From QQVM01 sp035341855 (GTDB taxonomy: Bacteria; Bacteroidota; Bacteroidia; AKYH767-A; 2013-40CM-41-45): a DNA stretch of 64,000 bases. The stretch lies in NCBI GenBank assembly GCA_035341855.1, contig DAOQWA010000003.1, positions 74,220-138,219 on the forward strand, read 5' to 3'. Below the pieces are notes generated by a model that ran no database searches, was not told the DNA's origin, and saw nothing but the letters and a program-made list of their open reading frames with translations. This document shows positions 24,389 through 34,932 of the stretch, piece after piece. Positions within the stretch are counted from its first letter, which is position 1; each line of letters starts with the position of its first letter. The translations under genes were made by a program, and so were the position numbers.

Positions 24389-26167
24389 TTAATCAATAAG
24401 GGCCACCCGGCTTGTCAGTTCTTGCTGATCTGTGATGAGCTTTACTATGTAAAGTCCCTTATTCCAATCCGAAGTATTTATGATTATTTCATCCTGAGAA
24501 CCGGTAACAGAACTGTATAAAACTTGTCCGATTAAATTACATACTTCAATTTTATAATTTGCTTTATTATCAAGTCGAACGCTAAACTTACTGCTGGTTG
24601 GGTTTGGGTATATGATGAAATCGTTTGATGAAAGATGCTCGGATATTCCAACAGATTCATCGGGCTCATCAGCACCCATATAATTGTGAATTCTTAGTTC
24701 GTTATCATAATCACTTGTTACTTCCGACAGTGCGATTCCATAAAGAGCAGTATTGCCCGTAGATGGTGGCATAAGGTGAAGATCATTATTTGAAACGAAG
24801 CTGATCATCTGATCTTGTGAGTTAACATCATTTGGCGCAGATGCTAATTGATAACTACTTAAGTCAGTATAAACGTTTGTAGTAATTTTGGCAAAATCGT
24901 TTGTTGCGGAGAAGTAATTGTTGTAGTTGATTGTGTTAGAGCCCAGAATTGAATTTCTCAAAATTGAGACATGTTGTTCAGCTCCACCGGTTCTGTTATT
25001 AATTAAAAGATTATTTCGAATGTCGATCTTTGCCAGCGAGTCTGAGTTCCAAACAGAAAGTGCTGCTGAGTTTACACTTCCTGAAGTTCCTCCTGTAGCG
25101 CTTCCTCCAATCACAATTGTATTGTGATAAACTTTAGCATCGAAAGGATTGTTGGCATTATTGGTCCCAAATTCAATTCCATGTATTTCGTCGACAGATG
25201 AATTGCTTGCATTCAGATTAATAAAATTATTATATATCCGTAATGCAGATCCGGCGTTAAAGGATCTGAGTGCTATCCCGATAATATCTGCTGAATTATT
25301 GTAATTGTCGATGTTGTAAATATTGTTTCTTGTAATGATGATAGTATCGGTCTGAAAATCGGAAAGGATAGCAAAGAGTCCTGTACTTGTTGTGCCGCCT
25401 GCACCATTGCTAAAAAAGAAACAAGAGTCAACTGTCACTTTACCGGTACCATTTTGCTGCCACCATCCACAAAAATTAATATTGATGAATTCACAACCAT
25501 ATACTGTCAAATTTCTATTTGGATTGGCAGCTGTACCGGATGAGTTCATAAAATATCTTGGACCATTATCGAAGGTCAGGAATTCAAACAGGTTGTCGGA
25601 GTTCCCTGTAGGGTTTGCTGCTGAACTACCAATGTGAATACCTTTTCCGCCGGAACTCAATGTTGTGTATCCGCTAACTCTGCAATGCCGGATGATGTTG
25701 TTACATGCGCCATTGATCATATCTATTCCATAGCTGGACGTACCCGTTCCCATATTGTTAATCAATAATGCGCGATTAATACCTTGCCCACCCGGTCGCC
25801 CATCAATAATCACAAAATCTGCATCATTGAATAAGATCAGCGCTGTATTGGTTTGATTGGAAGTGATGCTGACAGAGACCACGCTGGCTTCAGGCCTGAT
25901 GGTAATTGTGTTCGTCGAGCTTGCACCGCTGACAGGAGTGAGGGTAACAGGATAGGTTTCTTGAGAGCCATCATAATTGGAATTAATTTCAATTATGTAA
26001 GGCATAGACATCGGCGCCGGAATTGCCGCATAAGCAAGGGCAATAGATCCAAAACTCGAAACTACTGAGCCGTTACCATCTTTCAGTGTTATTGCTCCGT
26101 TCTGAGCTTTTAATGAACCTGTGAAAAAGAAAAGCCCGGTGATTAGCAATAAGTAGATTTTTTTCAT
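24389..26167 (-). CDS. T9SS-secreted parallel beta-helix repeat protein
   Basis: A 592-residue exported protein with signal peptide MKKIYLLLITGLFFFTGSLKA. Residues 100-420 are rich in short Asn/Gly-ended turns (NNIIRHCRVSGYTTL, NLTVYGCEFININ, DTIIITRNNIYNIDNYNN), characteristic of right-handed parallel beta-helix proteins such as pectate-lyase-like folds. The final 80 residues (IYPNPTSSKFSVRL to LTSRVALID) are a type A T9SS sorting domain. Beta-helix proteins often bind or cut polysaccharides, but no catalytic Asp/Lys/Arg set can be pointed to with confidence. The gene ends before a strong hairpin at 24332-24357 and probably forms its own unit. Confidence 0.88.
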   Translation of the reverse strand: MKKIYLLLITGLFFFTGSLKAQNGAITLKDGNGSVVSSFGSIALAYAAIPAPMSMPYIIEINSNYDGSQETYPVTLTPVSGASSTNTITIRPEASVVSVSITSNQTNTALILFNDADFVIIDGRPGGQGINRALLINNMGTGTSSYGIDMINGACNNIIRHCRVSGYTTLSSGGKGIHIGSSAANPTGNSDNLFEFLTFDNGPRYFMNSSGTAANPNRNLTVYGCEFININFCGWWQQNGTGKVTVDSCFFFSNGAGGTTSTGLFAILSDFQTDTIIITRNNIYNIDNYNNSADIIGIALRSFNAGSALRIYNNFINLNASNSSVDEIHGIEFGTNNANNPFDAKVYHNTIVIGGSATGGTSGSVNSAALSVWNSDSLAKIDIRNNLLINNRTGGAEQHVSILRNSILGSNTINYNNYFSATNDFAKITTNVYTDLSSYQLASAPNDVNSQDQMISFVSNNDLHLMPPSTGNTALYGIALSEVTSDYDNELRIHNYMGADEPDESVGISEHLSSNDFIIYPNPTSSKFSVRLDNKANYKIEVCNLIGQVLYSSVTGSQDEIIINTSDWNKGLYIVKLITDQQELTSRVALID

Positions 26168-26427
26168 GTTTTCTATTAGTTTGAGAATGAAAAAAAATGA
26201 GAATTGATTTTCAGATTGTGCTAAAATTACTTAAAAATTGACAACATAGAAAATGCTTTTTTTAAAGAAATTGTTTTTGATTTCTTCTTGCCGGTAAACT
26301 ATTACATCCGAATTGAAGCGGTTTTTGCCTAGATTAAACACACATTCACCCTCTTGTTGCCTTCTGAAACCAATAATTTTTGAAATGAAAAGGTTCGGAT
26401 TGTATGTTAGATATATAAATCAATAAC

Positions 26428-26616
26428 ATGAGTTACTCTGAATTTAATTCTGCCGGTTTTAGTCCGCGTGACGACAAGCAGGTCAATTTGTTCGAAGATT
26501 TTAAAAAGCTTCGATCGATTTTTGGGACTCCACCCAAGATAGCCTATTTACGCTCTTTGGCTAGAACAAGGCCTTACACTAGAACGGTATATCCTCCGGG
26601 ATGGAGTTATCGTTAA
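26428..26616 (+). CDS. Possible 62-residue hypothetical protein
   Basis: A plus-strand frame in the gap between two minus-strand T9SS genes. The sequence is hydrophilic and basic towards the end (FKKLRSIFGTPPKIAYLRS, LARTRPYTRTVYPPGWSYR), with no membrane segment. It is free-standing rather than an antisense shadow of another gene, which is the main reason to list it. No family is recognised and no TAnnTTTG box lies just upstream. The hairpin at 26627-26656 follows its stop codon by 10 bp but has its T-run on the other strand. Confidence 0.35.
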   Translation: MSYSEFNSAGFSPRDDKQVNLFEDFKKLRSIFGTPPKIAYLRSLARTRPYTRTVYPPGWSYR

Positions 26617-26626
26617 GAGCTTAGCC

Positions 26627-26656
26627 AAAAAAGAAAGACCCCCGAGGGGGTCTTTC
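26627..26656 (-). terminator. Rho-independent terminator of the giant PKD gene
   Basis: A 10-bp stem, GAAAGACCCC (26633-26642) with GGGGTCTTTC (26647-26656), and a CGAG loop. On the minus strand it is followed by TTTTTT (complement of 26627-26632). It begins 31 bp after the stop of the gene at 26688. Confidence 0.88.
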
Positions 26657-26687
26657 CAAACACACCATGAAAAGCAAACGCACTTTC

Positions 26688-29600
26688 TTAGTATACGATA
26701 CTAACGTGTCCTACCCATTCTGAGTATTTTCCGTCGACACCCATACCTTTAATCTTATAGACATAAGTGTCTTGTTGGCACTTTTCTCCATGGTAATATC
26801 CATCCCAGTTACCTTCAAGCCCTTCCCAATTCGTTAGTAGCAATCCCCAACGGTCAAAGATCCAAACCTGAATGTTTGTCATATTGGTAAAGTATGGTCT
26901 GAATCTATCGTTATGTCCATCACCATTTGGTGTGAAGCAATTAGGAGCAAACAGAGTTGAGCGAGGTCTGATCTCGATCCTGCGCATGATAGTATCACGA
27001 CAACCGTAAGCATTCACAGTAATCAACTGAGCAGAGTAGACGCCGGTATCAGCAAAAGTATGTACCGGATTTAGTTCTGATCTTGTTGATGTACCATCCC
27101 CAAAATTCCATTGGTACGAAGTGAAGCCTTGTGACAGATTGGTGAAATGAACTGTCGGTGAAATGTTGTCAGCGATCAACGGATCTGCAGTGAAATCTGC
27201 TATTGGTTGAGAGAATGCATGGACCGAATTAGTTTGAGTGTAAGAAGCCTGGCAGCCCATATCGGAAACGACAGTAAGGCTTACATTGTAACTTCCACCT
27301 TGTGTAAATGTATGCTGAGGATGTTGATCGGTTGACACGTCTCCATCACCAAAGTTCCATAACCATCCTGATATCGTTCCGGTGCTTATAACTGAAGCAT
27401 TTGAGAATGTTGCCGTGATAGGCGCACATCCTTGAAATCCTCCTGAGAAAAGCACGGTTGGATTTGGGTGCACAGCAACCTCTGATGGATAGCTGTTGAT
27501 ACATCCTTGATCAGAAACTGCAGTCAGGTTAACCTGATATGTTCCGGGTGATGAATATTGATGAACTGCATTCGTTTGCGATGAACTTGTTCCATCACCA
27601 AAATCCCAGCTATAAGTTTGTATCGTTCCTGTTTGAATTGTTGAATTATTCGTAAAGGAAGTATTTGAATTATGACAAGCATCGCTTCCTGCAAAATTAA
27701 CTTCAGGAAGAGGATAAACAGTAAGACGGTTTAATTGAGTATCGGTACAGCCATATCCTGATGTAGCAGTCAATGTAACATCATATGTACCTGCACTTGT
27801 GAAATCATAGACGAGGGATGAATCAGTGGAGGTGAATCCATTTCCTAAATCCCAAAGGTAAGTGACATTGGTACCGGTGTTATTTACTGTCGTATTGATA
27901 AACTGAACAGGTACCCCTTGGCAAACATTTGCAGTTTGTATTCTTGAAATAGGCTTAGAATAAATTTGAACAGTATCCTGATACGGGCTGCTGCAACCAA
28001 ACGAACTTGTGGTAGTTAGGCTTACATTGTAACTTCCTGTACCGGTATATAAATGTGAAGGATTTCCTTCAGTCGAGTATGAACCGTCACCGAAGTTCCA
28101 CATCCAAGTAGTAATGTTTCCATCCTGTGAGTAAGAATTATCATCAAACCTTGTTACGGCTCCGTGACATACATCAGGTGCTACGAAGACTGTTGTCGGA
28201 GGCAGGTACACTCTGCTGGTATGAGTTGAATTACTTACACAACCATTCGCTGATGTAACCGTCAGCAAGGCGGTGAAAATACCGGAAGAATTAAAAGTAA
28301 GTACCGGATTAGTCTGCGTAGATTGGCTGCCATCACTGAATGACCATTCACTGGTGAATGAAATACCTCCGGCAACACTGGATTGATTGATGAAATTGCT
28401 GCTGTTTCCTAAGCAAGTATTCGTTGACAGGAAAGCTGCATTGGGATTAGGGTATATATTTACATTCGCTGAAAAGCTCGCAGTACATCCTTCTGACGAA
28501 CTTATCGTCAACTGTACAGGGTATGAACCCGGATTTGTATAAATATGTACCGGTTCATCTGAAGATGATGAAGTACCATCTGCAAAATCCCATATCCAGT
28601 TGTTAATTGTACCGGTGCTTATAGTACTTGCATTCAGAAATTCAACCGGAGAGCCGGCACAAACGTTTACCGCGGTAAAGCTTGCAACAGGCAATGGATG
28701 AACTATCGCGGTTCCGTTTACTGTATCACGACATCCCATGTCTGAAGTTGATATCAACTGAACCTGATAGGTACCTTCAGCAGCATAAGTGTGTGCCGGT
28801 GACGACTGGTTAGAACTGCTGTTATCTCCAAAGTTCCAGTAGTAATTGCTTATTGAACCGTTTGTGATGCTACTTAAATTGGTGAATGTAACATCATTTC
28901 CGTCACAGACAGGATCTGATGTAAAACCGGAAGTCGGAAGAGGATGTATCGTGATGATCTTGCTTGTATCAGCAGTACAACCGAGAATAGAAGTAATGGA
29001 AAGAGTTACGGGATAAGTTCCGTCATTAGCAAAGCTATGATTCGGGTTGGCTCCGGATGCATTATTTCCATCACCAAAGTTCCAGGAATAGAACAGGATA
29101 GAACCTCCTGCGGAGCTAGAAGTGTTGGTGAATTGTATACTCGAATTAGCACATGCATTATTAGCAGTGAAATCTGCTACAGGTAAACGATAGATCTGGA
29201 TATTTTGCGTTGTTGAATCTGTACAGCCCTGATCACTTGTTACAGTAAGAGTGGCAGTATATGATCCGTATGAAGCGTAAGTATGAGCAGCAGCGTTTCC
29301 TGTTGTGCCTGATCCATCTCCAAAATTCCATGACCAGTTATTTATTGATCCTGAACTGATACTTGATGCATCAGTAAAGACAGACAAAGTGTTCTGACAA
29401 ACAGGACCGGAGCTGAAACCTGGAGCAGGTAATGGATGAATCACAAGACTTCTTGAGGCAGTCGTTATACATCCACTCGCACTTGTTACTGTTAAGCTGA
29501 CTGTATAGGTACCATCTGACGTATATGTATGCGACGGTTGTGCAAGATTTGAAGAACTGGTATCTCCAAAATCCCAATCATAAGCCTGGATAGTTCCTGA

Positions 29601-32600
29601 CGAGATTGATGAGAGATTTATAAAGTTGACTGATGTTCCCGCGCAGGCAGGTGAGACACTAAAATCAGTTACAGGGTTAGGGTTTACGTTTAAAGTATGT
29701 GTTAATGTTCCCGTACAACCATTTACGTCAGTGATTACAACTGAATAATTTCCTGCTGTTGATACCGTGATGGAAGAAGCTGTGGATCCTGTGGACCAAC
29801 TATAGGTGCTTCCGGGATTTCCTGCTTGTAACGTAGCACTAGAACCATCACAAACAGAAGTTACAACCGGTGTAGATGAAAGATTGTTTCCAATTGTGAC
29901 CAATGAAGTTCCCATGGTTGGACAACCATTTGCACTGGTTACAACAACTGTATATGTGCCTGAGTCGCTGACACTAATAGTTTGGGTGGTATCGCCGGTT
30001 GACCAGGTATAAGTTGCTCCGGGGTTACCTGCATCAAGTGTAGTGCTGAATCCCGGACAAATAAATGTTGGTGATAGACTAACAACCGGAACAGGATTAA
30101 CAGTCACCCGTACTGTGTCACGTCTTATACAACCCGCAGCAGACGTACCGGTAACAATGTAATTAGTACTGATCACCGGGCTTACTAAGACAGAAGCACT
30201 TGTAGAACCTGTCGGGTTCCATGTGTAGGTATTTGCTCCACTTGCCGAAAGAGCAACTGTTGACCCTGAACAAATTGATTGGTCAGGTCCTGCGTTGACG
30301 GTAGGTAAAGGACTTACAGTCACTAATGCTGTATCGCTGTGAACACATCCGTTTACATCAGTTCCGGTTACAATGTAACTGGTGTTAGAAGCAGGAGTTA
30401 CCGTTAGACTCGATGATGTCGATCCGCCCGGAGTCCATGAATATGTGGTTGCACCGGATGCATTAAGTGTCGCAGAGGTTCCTGAACAAACTATTCTGTC
30501 AGGACCGGCAGAAACAGAAGGAAGTGAATTCACAACTACATTGACAATGTCATTGGCTGTACATGAATTTGCATCAGTCACACGAACAGTATATGTAGTG
30601 TTGCTTGCAGGGCTGACGCTTATACTTGAAGATGTTGATCCACCCGGTGTCCATAGAAATGCTGATCCTCCTGAAGCAGTTAAAGTAGCGGAATTTCCAA
30701 AACACACAGTTTGATCTGCACCGGCATTTGCTGTCGGTAAGGCATTCACGATGACAGATTTTGTAATGGTATCACTACAACCGAATCCTGAAGTGGCAAT
30801 TAACCTTACGGTATATGTTAATGCAACTGAATAGATATGACTTGGGGAACTTTGGGATGAGGTGTAGGTATCTCCAAAATCCCAATCGTAGGTTGTAATT
30901 GAACCTGTTGAGATACTTGATGTATTTCCAAATACGGATGCAGATCCTTCACAAACCGGAGTTGCGTTAAAGTTTGCATTTGGAAGTGGGTTAATGCTAA
31001 CCGGCTGTGTAATATTCGCTGAACAGCCGCCTGCCGTCGTTACAGTCAGGTTAACATTGAAGTTTCCGGATCCAGAATATAAGTGTGCAGGATTTTGAAG
31101 TGAGGATGTTGCACCATCTCCAAAATTCCATGCATATGTCGTGATGATTCCGCTCGAAACAGTAGAGCTGTTACTAAATGCCAGACTTGATCCCTGGCAA
31201 GCTGTACCCGATGCAAAGTTTGCTACCGGAAGAGGATTAACGGTCACAACATTGCTTACTGTATGGCTACATCCTTCGATACTTGTTGCAGTCAGAGAAA
31301 CAGTATAAGTTCCCGGATTTGCATATATATGTGTTGGATTTTGGTCTGTAGAATAAGTTGTGTCCCCAAAATCCCATGACCAATCAGTGATAAGGCCGGA
31401 TGCTATGCTTGAGGCATCAGTAAACTGTGTGACGTTTCCGGCACAAACAGAATTTGTTGTGAAGTTGGCAACAGGAATCGGATTTAATTGTGCATTGACG
31501 GTAATTGAACCTGTACAACCTGAGTTGTCATCAACGGTTACACCGTATGAACCTGCTGAATAAATGGTGATACTTTGTGTTGTTGCACCTGTGGTCCAAG
31601 AATATGTCATCCCCGGATAGCCGGCATCAAGAACAGCACTGTCACCTTGACAAAATGAAACGTCATCAAGATTTATATTAATCGCCGTTCCCATTGTCAC
31701 GGTAGAGCTAGCCGTAGCTACACAACCATATGAACTGGTTGCTGTCACAGAAAAGGTTCCGCCGCTGGAAACTGTGATGGTCCGGGTTGTATCACCTGTT
31801 GGAGTCCATATGTAAGAAGCTGCACTTATTCCGGCATCAAGAATTGTGCTTGAACCGGTACATACGAACATATTTTGCAATGTTAATGCCGGTGGTAGGT
31901 GAACAATAACCTGGACTGTATCCCGGGCTATACATCCACTGCCATTTGTTACAGTAACTACATATGAAGTTGTGCTTCCCGGAGAAACTGTTGTTGATGC
32001 ATTAGTTCCACCACCGGGCGACCAGTTATACGTTCCGCCACCGCTTGCTGTCAAGGTAGCGCTTCCACCTGAACAAATATTCTGGTCAAGTCCGGCTGAT
32101 GCGACAGGTAATGTGTTTACATTAACACTTACAATGTCACTTGCCGTACATCCATTGGCACCGGTGCCGGTTACTGTATAATTTGTAGATGAAGAAGGAT
32201 TCACGGTGATAGATCCATTAGTTGAACCACCGGGATTCCAGGTATAACTCACACCACCTCCGGCAGTCAGCGTGACTGAGGATCCTGAGCAACTTGAGAC
32301 ATCAGGCCCTGCATTAATAAGCGGAAGAGGGAGTACATTCACAGAAACTGTATCTGTGTTGATACATCCATTCGCATCAGTTACAGTAACAACATAAGGT
32401 GTGGTCCCTGAGGGGTTAACTACAATTGTACCTCCGGTTGAACCTCCAGGTTGCCATGAATATGAGGTACCACCTGAAGCTGTTAGTGTTGCACTACTTC
32501 CGCTGCAGATAGACTGATCTGCACCTGCATTGGCTACCGGTAGTGGATTAATGGTAATAAGATGTACAACAGTATCTATACATCCTGATGCATTCGCTGT

Positions 32601-34406
32601 TATTAAAGTAACTGTATAATTCCCGGTACCCGAATACGTATGTGATGGATTCTGGAGTGTTGAACTTGCACCATCTCCGAAATTCCAATTCCAGGATGTA
32701 ATAGTTCCGGGTGGTGTACTTTGATCCGTGAAACTAACCGATGATCCGACACAAGTGTTGGTATAAGTAAATTCTGCCACCGGCGGGTTTTCAATGGTTA
32801 CCTGATGCATTATTGTATCACGACATCCAAGTGTGTTTTCTATTATCAGTGTGACATCATAGGTTCCGGCACCCGGGAACAAATGAGTAGGGTGCTGAAG
32901 CGTTGAAGAAGTTCCATCACCAAAATTCCAGTTCCAGCTCCATATAATTCCGGCAGGTGTCATTGATTGGTCTGTAAATGTTACAGGAATATTTATACAG
33001 GTAGTAGTTGAATGTGTAAATGCTGCCACAGGAATAAATGGCATGGTGACCACTACAGTGTCTGTTGCACTGCATGTACCATCATTTGCAGTCACCCAAT
33101 ATGTTCCTTCACCTACAGTTGTCCATGAACTGGTGGCTCCATTACTCCATAAATATGTATATGACCCTGATCCGCCACTTGCTGTAGCATTTAAAGTAGC
33201 AAAATCACTACATGAAATTTGCTCATCAGGTCCGGCATCAACTGTAATTCCGATCACGTTTACGGTGTACGAGAAAACCTGACTTCCATAGTAAGGGCAT
33301 GCATCGTCGGCAACACGAACCGTAAAGATATTTGACGAACCTATATCAGAAGCCGAAGGTGTCCAGCAAAATGTACCTGTTGGACGTGAAGTGCTTGTCG
33401 TGCTAAATGTCGCGCCGGCAATACCATCGTCCCAGGTAACCTGCAAGTTTTGACCTGCATCCGGATCAATTGAGAAGATATCGAAGCATGTAGCTTCATT
33501 CGCACAGATCGTGATTGAGAAATCTGTGGTTCCATTGATACCGGTAAGAGATGGAAGATTGTTGGCACAATTCATAACCGTCAACTGCAGATCTCGCTCA
33601 ACTGTTCCTATTAACACACCGTTTCTGTATTCCTTAACTAAGACTGCCATAACAGTCACCTCAAGGTTTTGAGGGTTGAGACAAATGTCACCTGTTACCG
33701 TATTAAATGATGTTGCAGGCAGTGAATTCAGTGGGTTGGAGGCATTGTAAGGAGCCATATAGTTTACATTTGCTCCGGCAGTTTGTTTTGGAGTGATCAA
33801 CTCATATACCAGTGAATCGCCATCCGGGTCATAAGCTCCATGATTAAAACAATATTGCTGACCAAGGCATAAGAATGGAACCGGCTTGTTTGTAAAAACC
33901 GGTGAACTGTTACAAGGTGTTATGACATTATTAAGTGTTGAGTATATATAAAAAGTACTTGTACCCGGATTTGTGATCGTTGTGATGGCAGCATTTCTAC
34001 AACACAAAGAGTAACTAAAAACCCAGTCGGTACATTGAGCCGGCAAGGTTACAATACCATCATAAACCCATTCCTGTATACCTGTAAAACTTCCGCCATT
34101 ACAAGTAGTTACAGAACTTGAACAGGCAGGTGTCACTTCCTGACCGGTGCCTGCACGCGGATATGTCGTAACACCAAGACTTTGTCCGCAACTGGCAGAA
34201 CTAATAGTAACATAGGGACTGGCCGGGGCAGCAATTCCGATGCAATCTCGGTAGAATGATACTGTGATTTTGTAGGTATTGCCACCGAGGCATTCGTAGG
34301 TAAGGTCTGCACCCATTGTATGACTTGCTGAACTCGTTTTGACGAACAAGCTCATCAAAACAAAGGCGAATAATACCGTACAAGTTCGATGTAGTTTTTG
34401 TGTCAT
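26688..34406 (-). CDS. Giant PKD/Ig-like repeat adhesin with T9SS type B (gliding motility-associated) C-terminus
   Basis: A 2572-residue secreted protein with signal peptide at 1-27 (SASSHTMGADLTYE follows). The head is about 380 residues with many Cys. Then come 11 Ig-like modules (AGPDQSICSG or LDAGNPG types) and 16 PKD domains, each with a WNFGDG-like motif and a TYTVSL-type strand. Order: one Ig-like, two PKD, five Ig-like, three PKD, five Ig-like, eleven PKD. The last 85 residues (FAPNCFTPNGDGHNDRFRPYF to WVGHVSIVY) are the CHU_C/gliding motility-associated type B sorting domain, which is retained at the surface by the type IX system. The likely role is adhesion to surfaces, cells or polymers; the ligand is unknown. 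SprB-like motility adhesins share the overall design. Confidence 0.93.
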   Translation of the reverse strand: MTQKLHRTCTVLFAFVLMSLFVKTSSASHTMGADLTYECLGGNTYKITVSFYRDCIGIAAPASPYVTISSASCGQSLGVTTYPRAGTGQEVTPACSSSVTTCNGGSFTGIQEWVYDGIVTLPAQCTDWVFSYSLCCRNAAITTITNPGTSTFYIYSTLNNVITPCNSSPVFTNKPVPFLCLGQQYCFNHGAYDPDGDSLVYELITPKQTAGANVNYMAPYNASNPLNSLPATSFNTVTGDICLNPQNLEVTVMAVLVKEYRNGVLIGTVERDLQLTVMNCANNLPSLTGINGTTDFSITICANEATCFDIFSIDPDAGQNLQVTWDDGIAGATFSTTSTSRPTGTFCWTPSASDIGSSNIFTVRVADDACPYYGSQVFSYTVNVIGITVDAGPDEQISCSDFATLNATASGGSGSYTYLWSNGATSSWTTVGEGTYWVTANDGTCSATDTVVVTMPFIPVAAFTHSTTTCINIPVTFTDQSMTPAGIIWSWNWNFGDGTSSTLQHPTHLFPGAGTYDVTLIIENTLGCRDTIMHQVTIENPPVAEFTYTNTCVGSSVSFTDQSTPPGTITSWNWNFGDGASSTLQNPSHTYSGTGNYTVTLITANASGCIDTVVHLITINPLPVANAGADQSICSGSSATLTASGGTSYSWQPGGSTGGTIVVNPSGTTPYVVTVTDANGCINTDTVSVNVLPLPLINAGPDVSSCSGSSVTLTAGGGVSYTWNPGGSTNGSITVNPSSSTNYTVTGTGANGCTASDIVSVNVNTLPVASAGLDQNICSGGSATLTASGGGTYNWSPGGGTNASTTVSPGSTTSYVVTVTNGSGCIARDTVQVIVHLPPALTLQNMFVCTGSSTILDAGISAASYIWTPTGDTTRTITVSSGGTFSVTATSSYGCVATASSTVTMGTAININLDDVSFCQGDSAVLDAGYPGMTYSWTTGATTQSITIYSAGSYGVTVDDNSGCTGSITVNAQLNPIPVANFTTNSVCAGNVTQFTDASSIASGLITDWSWDFGDTTYSTDQNPTHIYANPGTYTVSLTATSIEGCSHTVSNVVTVNPLPVANFASGTACQGSSLAFSNSSTVSSGIITTYAWNFGDGATSSLQNPAHLYSGSGNFNVNLTVTTAGGCSANITQPVSINPLPNANFNATPVCEGSASVFGNTSSISTGSITTYDWDFGDTYTSSQSSPSHIYSVALTYTVRLIATSGFGCSDTITKSVIVNALPTANAGADQTVCFGNSATLTASGGSAFLWTPGGSTSSSISVSPASNTTYTVRVTDANSCTANDIVNVVVNSLPSVSAGPDRIVCSGTSATLNASGATTYSWTPGGSTSSSLTVTPASNTSYIVTGTDVNGCVHSDTALVTVSPLPTVNAGPDQSICSGSTVALSASGANTYTWNPTGSTSASVLVSPVISTNYIVTGTSAAGCIRRDTVRVTVNPVPVVSLSPTFICPGFSTTLDAGNPGATYTWSTGDTTQTISVSDSGTYTVVVTSANGCPTMGTSLVTIGNNLSSTPVVTSVCDGSSATLQAGNPGSTYSWSTGSTASSITVSTAGNYSVVITDVNGCTGTLTHTLNVNPNPVTDFSVSPACAGTSVNFINLSSISSGTIQAYDWDFGDTSSSNLAQPSHTYTSDGTYTVSLTVTSASGCITTASRSLVIHPLPAPGFSSGPVCQNTLSVFTDASSISSGSINNWSWNFGDGSGTTGNAAAHTYASYGSYTATLTVTSDQGCTDSTTQNIQIYRLPVADFTANNACANSSIQFTNTSSSAGGSILFYSWNFGDGNNASGANPNHSFANDGTYPVTLSITSILGCTADTSKIITIHPLPTSGFTSDPVCDGNDVTFTNLSSITNGSISNYYWNFGDNSSSNQSSPAHTYAAEGTYQVQLISTSDMGCRDTVNGTAIVHPLPVASFTAVNVCAGSPVEFLNASTISTGTINNWIWDFADGTSSSSDEPVHIYTNPGSYPVQLTISSSEGCTASFSANVNIYPNPNAAFLSTNTCLGNSSNFINQSSVAGGISFTSEWSFSDGSQSTQTNPVLTFNSSGIFTALLTVTSANGCVSNSTHTSRVYLPPTTVFVAPDVCHGAVTRFDDNSYSQDGNITTWMWNFGDGSYSTEGNPSHLYTGTGSYNVSLTTTSSFGCSSPYQDTVQIYSKPISRIQTANVCQGVPVQFINTTVNNTGTNVTYLWDLGNGFTSTDSSLVYDFTSAGTYDVTLTATSGYGCTDTQLNRLTVYPLPEVNFAGSDACHNSNTSFTNNSTIQTGTIQTYSWDFGDGTSSSQTNAVHQYSSPGTYQVNLTAVSDQGCINSYPSEVAVHPNPTVLFSGGFQGCAPITATFSNASVISTGTISGWLWNFGDGDVSTDQHPQHTFTQGGSYNVSLTVVSDMGCQASYTQTNSVHAFSQPIADFTADPLIADNISPTVHFTNLSQGFTSYQWNFGDGTSTRSELNPVHTFADTGVYSAQLITVNAYGCRDTIMRRIEIRPRSTLFAPNCFTPNGDGHNDRFRPYFTNMTNIQVWIFDRWGLLLTNWEGLEGNWDGYYHGEKCQQDTYVYKIKGMGVDGKYSEWVGHVSIVY

Positions 34407-34932
34407 GTTAATTGTTTAAAAAGGATGGCATTGATTTGAGGTGCCTGTTCACTTTTTCACAATACCTAAACTACACATGCATGACAGAAAAGGATTTTAA
34501 TTAGACCTTTCAACAACGAGATGTAAGATTTTGGCTATTTGTACTTAGAATAAAATGACGAAGCCCACTAATCATTGTAAAAAGCCTTTTATTTTGGAGG
34601 ACTCGATAAAAAAGAGGTGTGAGAGCTGCAAGACTTTAGTGAAGTTTTTCTTTAGTGCCGCAATGCGGTGTTAATTCTTGCATTTATGCACAAATTTTAC
34701 AATAGCAGATTCATTTTGCTCAATATTTTAATACATTTGCGACTAAATTTTTTTAAAAAAAGGGGATTGTTGTATCAAAGGTTTGTATTAGAAAAAAATG
34801 CTATTTGAGCATTTTCATTAAATAGAAATATCGGTTGGTATCAGTTTTCTATCTTTTTTTGGAAATAAAATCAGGAATATCCACTCAGGCATTATGTACA
34901 AAATGCCTTCAAACCTCAATTTCTAAGTTATT
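34407..34932. other. 526-bp intergenic region between the PKD gene and terC
   Basis: A divergent intergenic region without a gene. It is very AT-rich. A TACATTTG -7-like element lies at 34732-34739; its nearest TTG is only 13 bp upstream, so it is doubtful. If used, it gives terC a leader of about 190 nt. A small CCGC/GCGG hairpin lies at 34658-34668 and a GGCATT/AATGCC hairpin at 34888-34907, shortly before the terC start. No known riboswitch consensus was recognised. Confidence 0.55.

Noticed and set aside
30382..30714. Plus-strand open frame of 110 codons inside the PKD gene
   Set aside because: It lies antisense to the Ig-like repeats. Its Val/Pro-rich composition is what the complement of those repeats produces, and similar antisense frames recur along the gene.
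26688..34406. Direct repeats as a CRISPR array or DNA satellite
   Set aside because: The repeats are protein modules of 70-90 residues in one continuous frame, with diverged DNA and no short identical repeats.
34741..34932. Manganese riboswitch (yybP-ykoY type) before terC
   Set aside because: The conserved loop sequences and the characteristic three-way structure were not found; only an AAAAGGGG run and a small hairpin are present.
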